From Sphingopyxis sp. (GTDB lineage: Bacteria > Pseudomonadota > Alphaproteobacteria > Sphingomonadales > Sphingomonadaceae), in assembly GCF_016463645.1 (NCBI RefSeq), contig NZ_JAEMQX010000019.1, positions 1 to 47,447 on the forward strand: a DNA stretch of 47,447 nucleotides, written 5' to 3'. Positions 42,871 through 47,447 of this stretch are shown piece after piece. The stretch's first letter is position 1, and every line of letters starts with the position of its first letter. Below the pieces are notes generated by a model. The model saw nothing but the letters and a program-made list of their open reading frames with translations, searched no databases and was not told the origin of the DNA. The translations under genes and the position numbers were made by a program.

Positions 42871-43620
42871 ATGAAGGGCAAGATTCTGGGGTTCGACGAA
42901 ACCGCCGGCAGCGGTGCCATAACCGCCGAAGACGGCACGCGTCACAGGTTCGAACGGATCGACTGGCGTGGCGAAAAAACCCCTGCGCTAGGCATGACGG
43001 TGGATTTCGAAAGCGAAGGCGGCGCAGCGCGTGAGATCTATCCGGTAACCGGGACCGCGCTCGCGGCGCTTGGGGCGATCGGGGCCGACCTTGGCGGTCT
43101 TGCGGAATCGGAGCAGGGCACCCGGATTGCTTCCCTGTTCACCTCATCTCTCGCGGTTCCTCTCGCCCTAGTCCTCCTTCTCGCCTGCTTCCTTCCCGCT
43201 CTCGCCTCACCGGTCCAGAGCGCGACGCTGATCGGGTTGGGCAATGCGATGGACGACCTTGGTCGGGTCGCGGCGGCGCAGGAGATGCTGGGCGGCGGCA
43301 AATCGGGCTTCGACACGCTCCAGACCCTGCTCTTCCTCCGCTTCGCCGCGCCGTTTGGGGCGCTCTGGCTGATATGGTCGGCTTGGTCGGGCAGAGCCGA
43401 GCGCCTGCCCATGCTGGCGACCGGCGCGGCGTCAATCCTCGCCGCCCTACTCGTGATCATGCTCCGCTCTGCCATCCTGTCGATGGTGCCCGATTTCGCC
43501 CGTGAACGGATGGCCTCAGGCATCGGTCTCGGGATCGGCACCTGGCTGCTTTTCCTGACCGGCGCCGCGCTGATCGCCGCCGGTCTAGGCAAAATCCGTA
43601 ACCCGCTCGCGAAGGATTGA
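42871..43620 (+). CDS. Cold-shock-like domain fused to four-helix membrane region
   Basis: This is a 249-residue protein. Residues 1-50 resemble a cold-shock/OB domain: MKGKILGFDETAGSGAITAE matches the opening strand pair of such domains, then RHRFERIDW. The aromatic nucleic-acid-binding pattern is only partly kept. Four hydrophobic segments follow at about 91-112, 151-171, 180-203 and 219-239. Known cold-shock/membrane fusions usually carry DUF1294; I do not see that domain. The ATG at 42871 has GGGGGGAG upstream. It is first in the plus-strand operon, 4 bp before the first lipoprotein gene, and divergent from the kinase fusion. Function is unknown; possibly an RNA- or nucleic-acid-responsive membrane component. 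Confidence 0.72.
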   Translation: MKGKILGFDETAGSGAITAEDGTRHRFERIDWRGEKTPALGMTVDFESEGGAAREIYPVTGTALAALGAIGADLGGLAESEQGTRIASLFTSSLAVPLALVLLLACFLPALASPVQSATLIGLGNAMDDLGRVAAAQEMLGGGKSGFDTLQTLLFLRFAAPFGALWLIWSAWSGRAERLPMLATGAASILAALLVIMLRSAILSMVPDFARERMASGIGLGIGTWLLFLTGAALIAAGLGKIRNPLAKD

Positions 43621-43624
43621 GACG

Positions 43625-44545
43625 ATGAAATATGGCGCGACATCATTGGCCGGCGCAGCCCTTCTCATGCTCGTCGGCTGCAGTGGAACGGCGGAAGACA
43701 AGCCCTCCGAGACCCGTGACCTTGCAGCAGGTGAAGGCCCGTCGGGCGCGATGACCTATTTTGGCAAGAAGGTCGAAGTCGACTGCCGCGGCATCGCGAT
43801 GCCACCCCGGCCCGAAGGCGCCCCCGTCGACGATCTGAGAGGGCTTCGCCTCGGCGTCCCGCTCGACACTGCGATCCGTTTTGTCCAGTGTCCCGAGGGC
43901 GAAGAAGCCGACAGCATCCTGCTCGAAGGCGACGGCCCCCGATTGTCACGTGACGAGGCTGGCCTCAAGATCCGGAGCTTCGCCAGGGTTGCGACCGGGC
44001 GCCATCAGGCCCGGTGGGGTTCGACAGACGTCCTCAACTATAATCCGCGAAATCGGCTCGATCAGGTCGATGCGGAATGGAGCCTCTATGCCGACGGCAT
44101 GCCCGGGCAGGAGAAGCTCTATGCACTCTGGTTGGTGCAACCCTTCGCCAAGGATGGCGAGCCGACCATCGCTTCGCAGCAGGCCGCGCTCGAGAAGAAA
44201 TATGGCAAGCCCGCCATGGTCGGCGACCGCGGCCAGTTCTTCTGGCTTCTCGGCCCCGAGGGCAAGCCACTTCCGGAATTCGACCGCGACAAGCTTCGCG
44301 AGTGTAGCGCGGGAATTTCAATCTACGGCACCCAGATGAACTGGCGCTCCGACTGCGGCCTGACCATCGTGGCGCAGATCGAGCCCGCCTATGGAAATCC
44401 TCAGCTTGCGCAGGCCGTCCGCGTCGCAATGATCGATGCCGCCCGCTACTATGATTATGAAGTCAATCGCTTCCCTGCAGAACGCGACGCCTATCGCGCG
44501 GCGCAGGCGGCGGGTGCCGGTGCCAACGAGGGAGGAAAATTCTGA
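43625..44545 (+). CDS. Uncharacterised outer-membrane-type lipoprotein
   Basis: This 306-residue lipoprotein has a signal peptide with lipobox LVGC (Cys19). Ser at the next position predicts transfer to the outer membrane under the Lol rule. The mature part has four more cysteines (VDCRG, VQCPEG, RECSAG, RSDCGL), likely forming two disulfides. I recognise no enzymatic motif. The stretch ARWGSTDVLNYNPRNRLDQV and the later TIASQQAALEKKYGKPA look like repeats of a compact alpha/beta domain. The start is 4 bp after the upstream stop, and its own stop shares one base with the next ATG (TGATG). It is probably a client of the DsbC-like protein encoded two genes after the next one. Confidence 0.72.
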   Translation: MKYGATSLAGAALLMLVGCSGTAEDKPSETRDLAAGEGPSGAMTYFGKKVEVDCRGIAMPPRPEGAPVDDLRGLRLGVPLDTAIRFVQCPEGEEADSILLEGDGPRLSRDEAGLKIRSFARVATGRHQARWGSTDVLNYNPRNRLDQVDAEWSLYADGMPGQEKLYALWLVQPFAKDGEPTIASQQAALEKKYGKPAMVGDRGQFFWLLGPEGKPLPEFDRDKLRECSAGISIYGTQMNWRSDCGLTIVAQIEPAYGNPQLAQAVRVAMIDAARYYDYEVNRFPAERDAYRAAQAAGAGANEGGKF

Positions 44546-45267
44546 TGGCCCGCGCCAACTGGCACGTCGCGTTGAGCGTATCACTCGCGCTTTCACTCAC
44601 GGGCTGCAGCGACCAGCAGGCAGCGGACGGCAATGTCGCGAACGCCGCGGTCGAAACCGCTACCTCACCGACGCAGGCGGCGGCACCGCCCGCCGCTCCG
44701 CCACCCGCGAAATGCGACAGCTACACCGACAGTCTCGTCGACCGCGATTGGGCCATCGTTTATTATGCGATGGCCGGGCTCGCCCCGCCACGCGAGAAAT
44801 GGGCGGACGAAGCCTTGGCCGGAATCGACCGCTCGCTGGGCGCCGAGGAGGCTTGGAAACGCGCCAATGCCCAAGTCGATGCCCAATGGAATGCGGTGAA
44901 GGACATCCGCTGCGTAACGCTGCGTACGCGGGCCGATCCGCAGGCTTTCGACGCGTCGCTCGGGGGCATCCCGCTCGGCGCATTCGCGCCCGAAGCTTTT
45001 TTTCCGTTCCGCGACGGATCGATGCAGATCGCGCTCAAATTTCGTAACGCGGGCAAGGCTCGCGTTTGGAAGATGACCGCGGACAAGGCTGCGGCGCTGG
45101 GGGCCGACAGCTGGCTCGGCAATCTCGGCCTCGCCATCCGTGTCCGCCTCGTCGCTTCGCGACCCAGCGGCAACGGCGGCACGATCGAGGGCGAGATTGT
45201 CGGGTTCGATATCGAACCCTCCGAATATAGCCGCATTGATCGCGAAACCGTCACGGTGACGCCGTGA
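44545..45267 (+). CDS. Uncharacterised lipoprotein with Ala/Pro-rich linker
   Basis: This 240-residue lipoprotein has lipobox LTGC (Cys21) and Ser at the next position. A low-complexity Ala/Thr/Pro linker (about 25-57) follows, then a globular domain of about 180 residues with two cysteines (KCDSYT, IRCVTL) that could pair. WAIVYYAMAGLAPPREKWAD and DAQWNAVKDIRC are the best-defined segments. I recognise no family. The ATG overlaps the previous stop by one base with GGAGG upstream, and its stop overlaps the next GTG start (GTGA). The long linker suggests the domain is held away from the membrane. Confidence 0.7.
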   Translation: MARANWHVALSVSLALSLTGCSDQQAADGNVANAAVETATSPTQAAAPPAAPPPAKCDSYTDSLVDRDWAIVYYAMAGLAPPREKWADEALAGIDRSLGAEEAWKRANAQVDAQWNAVKDIRCVTLRTRADPQAFDASLGGIPLGAFAPEAFFPFRDGSMQIALKFRNAGKARVWKMTADKAAALGADSWLGNLGLAIRVRLVASRPSGNGGTIEGEIVGFDIEPSEYSRIDRETVTVTP

Positions 45268-45770
45268 GCCGTGCAGCGATCATGGCGCTGGCTATGCTGG
45301 GGGCGTACCTTGCCTCCCCTGCAATGGCGCAGCAAGCGGGAACGGCGATGACCGTCGAAAGCGGAGGCAGCGCGAAAGGGTGCGTCGAGTGGAGCTATCA
45401 AACGCTGGCCAAACCCTCGACCAGCACCCCCGGGAGGCAACTCGTCTATTTCCGGCTGGTCAACAAATGCGGCCGCGAAGTCAGCGTCATGATCGACAGC
45501 CAGACCGCGGATTACGCGCAGCGCGTGGGCGAGAATGGCGGGATCGTTTTGGAGCCGGGGCAAAGCTATGGCGACGCCAAGACAATTCGCAATTATATCT
45601 TCTTCAATCCGCCCAAGGATCGCTTCCTGAACTTCTGGGTATTTCAGTCGGACCGACGATTCAACGCCGCGATTTCGCCCGACATGAACCGGTGCGTCCC
45701 GGGATTTCAGCCTGTGCGCAACAGCAAGCGCCACTATCCCGCCTGCCCTCCCGCCTTCCGGTACAAATAG
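45264..45770 (+). CDS. Small exported four-cysteine protein
   Basis: This 168-residue exported protein starts with GTG at 45264, inside the stop of the previous gene (GTGA). A signal peptide ends ASPAMA before QQAG. The mature 146 residues hold four cysteines (KGCVEW, NKCGRE, NRCVPG, YPACPP), consistent with two disulfides, and a beta-rich pattern such as RQLVYFRLVNKCGREVSVMI. I recognise no family. The next gene follows after 9 bp. Its size and cysteines make it another plausible substrate of the DsbC-like protein encoded directly downstream. Confidence 0.7.
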   Translation: MSRAAIMALAMLGAYLASPAMAQQAGTAMTVESGGSAKGCVEWSYQTLAKPSTSTPGRQLVYFRLVNKCGREVSVMIDSQTADYAQRVGENGGIVLEPGQSYGDAKTIRNYIFFNPPKDRFLNFWVFQSDRRFNAAISPDMNRCVPGFQPVRNSKRHYPACPPAFRYK

Positions 45771-45779
45771 GATCCCGAT

Positions 45780-46538
45780 ATGCGCATCATCGCAACCCTC
45801 TCGCTCGCCTGCCTGCCCATCGCTTCCTTCATTTCTGCGTCAGTTGCCGCGCAGCCACCGGAAAGCGCCGCGACGATCCAGGCCGACATAGAAGAGCTCA
45901 AGCGCCTGTATGCCGAGCGGTTCGCCGCAACGCCGTTCCCGGGCCTGTACGAAATCCAGCGCACGATCCCCTATTCACCGCGTGAAACCGCGCCGATCCT
46001 CGTCACCCGCGGCGGCGAATACAGCTTCAACAACGGCAAGCTCGGGGCGCAGCGCGGTGAAGACGGCTCCGCGCTCTCCGCATCCGAATGGGGCGCCCTG
46101 ATACTGCGATGGCGCAGCGATATCCGATACGGCGATCTGATCCAGCAAGGCGGCACGGGTCCGCTGCGCATGCTGCTACTCTCAGCCTATGATTGTCCTT
46201 ATTCTAGGAAGCTGGAGGCGGCACTCGGTGCGGCCGGCACACGCTATGCGATCATCCCGAGCACCATCGGGACGGCGAACAAACGCTATCTTCCCGACAT
46301 CTGGTGCAGCCCCGATCGTTCCGCGTCGTGGAAGCAAGCAATTACCACTGGAACCCTTCCACCGCGGGCGAAAAGCGGATGCCGGTACGACAGCCGCTAT
46401 TTTGTTACTCTCAATGGCATGTTCGGCGCATCGAAACCCACAGCCCTGTTTGCTGACGGCACGGTCATTCGTTCGCCGGAACCCGCCTATGTGAAGCAGA
46501 AACTTGCCGAACTGGCCCGGACGGGATCGGCCTTTTAG
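45780..46538 (+). CDS. Periplasmic DsbC-like protein with CPYS active site
   Basis: This 252-residue exported protein is built like the disulfide isomerase DsbC. After a signal peptide (to about ASVAAQ) there is an N-terminal dimerisation-type domain (TPFPGLYEIQ, ILVTRGGEYSFNNGKLG). A thioredoxin-fold domain (about 128-250) follows. The active site reads DCPYSRKLE: Cys139 is kept but the second cysteine is Ser142. A second pair (Cys176 in DIWCSPDR, Cys201) matches the structural disulfide of DsbC, and SKPTALFADG gives the cis-proline at 220. A CxxS site can form mixed disulfides and shuffle bonds but cannot easily oxidise or release by itself. It sits among genes for cysteine-containing exported proteins, its likely clients. 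Confidence 0.8.
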   Translation: MRIIATLSLACLPIASFISASVAAQPPESAATIQADIEELKRLYAERFAATPFPGLYEIQRTIPYSPRETAPILVTRGGEYSFNNGKLGAQRGEDGSALSASEWGALILRWRSDIRYGDLIQQGGTGPLRMLLLSAYDCPYSRKLEAALGAAGTRYAIIPSTIGTANKRYLPDIWCSPDRSASWKQAITTGTLPPRAKSGCRYDSRYFVTLNGMFGASKPTALFADGTVIRSPEPAYVKQKLAELARTGSAF

Positions 46539-46588
46539 AGCCGCCTTCGGCTTGCTTTCGTCCTTTCGAAAAAATGAAGGGGAATGAA

Positions 46589-47447
46589 ATGCGTTCACCT
46601 GGCCTCTTTCTGGCCATTACGGCGATGGCGGGCAGTGCTTCAGCAGCAGCTCAACCCGGAATCGCCATGCCGATCGCCAAGGGGTTCTGGATTCTCTCTA
46701 CCGATGGGTGCGGGACTGCGACCAGCGGCAACGCCTATGACGGTACGCGGTGGGGCCAGATATATTATTATGGCGAAGGGGGTAGTCTGGGCCCGCTTGG
46801 CGAGATGGAACGAATCGTCAGGACCAGGGTCCTCAAGGATGGGTTCACCGACCTGACTTTTCCCGATGCCGGAGGCCTTGGCTATTTCCGTATCAAGTCT
46901 CTGGGGGGCGACCGGGCCATCTGGCGGGTGGGTGCGCCGTCGCGCGAAAGCTTCGAGGTGCTCGACGACACGCTCGCGCGATGCGATTTCGCTGCCCTCT
47001 CGCCGAAGATGCAGAAGGCGGTCCGTCAGTTCGCACCGACCCTCGCAATTTCCACCCCGGCGCCTGCCGCACCTTCAGCCCCGTCTGCACCGGCATTACC
47101 GTGGGAGGTACAACCGGTCTCTTCGGGCAAAGCCGCAATCTTTTCAGGGAGCGGCTTGACGAAAATGATCGGACTCGTGTGCGAGGCGGATGGCAGCGCT
47201 ACCTTCTATACCCAACTCGCGGCCAAAGCACGCGGGAGCCAATTGACGGCGACCTTCCGCAACGATGATGGCGGACAACCGCAACTGGTGCTCGGTCATG
47301 TCGCGCAGACCGATGTCTGGACAGGCCCTGCGAGCTCCGCTGTCATTCAGTCCCTGTTCCATGGCAATGCCATCACGGTCGATTTCGGAGTGGCGGGGAA
47401 GGAACACATATCGCTGGCCGGTTCGAGCAAGACCATCCGCGAAGCCT
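46589..47447 (+). CDS. Exported uncharacterised protein, cut by window end
   Basis: This open frame of 286 codons runs off the right edge. A signal peptide (MRSPGLFLAITAMAGSASAA) is followed by a beta-rich domain with a DGCGTATSGNAYDG opening. An Ala/Pro linker (near 155-175) and a second beta-rich domain follow. Three cysteines are visible (DGCGT, ARCDF, LVCEAD). The ATG at 46589 has AAGGGG seven bases upstream; an in-frame ATG at 46574 is less well placed. It lies 50 bp after the DsbC-like gene and is probably the sixth gene of the operon. I recognise no family. Confidence 0.65.
   Translation, partial: MRSPGLFLAITAMAGSASAAAQPGIAMPIAKGFWILSTDGCGTATSGNAYDGTRWGQIYYYGEGGSLGPLGEMERIVRTRVLKDGFTDLTFPDAGGLGYFRIKSLGGDRAIWRVGAPSRESFEVLDDTLARCDFAALSPKMQKAVRQFAPTLAISTPAPAAPSAPSAPALPWEVQPVSSGKAAIFSGSGLTKMIGLVCEADGSATFYTQLAAKARGSQLTATFRNDDGGQPQLVLGHVAQTDVWTGPASSAVIQSLFHGNAITVDFGVAGKEHISLAGSSKTIREA

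Noticed and set aside
1-47447. tRNA/rRNA genes, CRISPR arrays, insertion sequences
   Set aside because: I scanned by eye for tRNA-like T-loop sequence, regularly spaced repeats and transposase motifs and saw none. A tRNAscan or IS search would settle it.

Overview
The window is GC-rich bacterial DNA with strongly GC-ending codons and short or overlapping gene junctions. Its TonB-dependent receptors have the long plug/barrel type and the AGGGAGAG ribosome-binding leader usual in sphingomonads. A twin-arginine molybdo-enzyme and a complete alginate locus also fit a Sphingomonadales chromosome, probably Sphingopyxis-like. That assignment rests on gene content and style, not on a marker gene. I see no tRNA, rRNA, CRISPR array, insertion sequence or phage structural gene.

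Layout. (1) 303-2636: a membrane MHYT-PAS-GGDEF-EAL cyclic-di-GMP protein, then a decayed TPR gene. (2) 2956-9393: a molybdenum hydroxylase locus. It holds an XdhC-type chaperone, an oppositely oriented MobA/MocA-like nucleotidyltransferase, three PaoABC-type aldehyde oxidoreductase subunits and a divergent AraC regulator. (3) 9427-25499: an alginate utilisation locus. One strand carries PL6 lyase, PL17 oligoalginate lyase, MFS transporter, SDR reductase and GDSL esterase, then a TonB receptor, then GntR regulator, FAH-family protein and KDG kinase. A second TonB receptor is divergent. The receptors import oligosaccharides, the lyases cut them to unsaturated monomer, the MFS protein carries it inward, the SDR makes KDG, and KdgK phosphorylates it. 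No KDPG aldolase is present here. Repeated operator-like sequences lie ahead of both receptors and the GntR gene.

(4) 25840-38180: four tightly packed very large genes (979, 1075, 1498 and 560 aa) with no signal peptides or catalytic motifs. The first resembles DUF6603 proteins. This 12.3-kb cassette is the best candidate for an undescribed system. (5) 38575-39924: a secreted alpha/beta hydrolase.

(6) 39964-47447: a membrane protein fusing an OmpR-type winged helix, a Ser/Thr kinase domain, one TM helix and a TPR region. It diverges from an operon of at least six genes: a cold-shock-like/TM fusion, two lipoproteins, small exported cysteine-containing proteins and a DsbC-like protein with CPYS in place of CxxC. 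The kinase is a natural candidate regulator of that operon.
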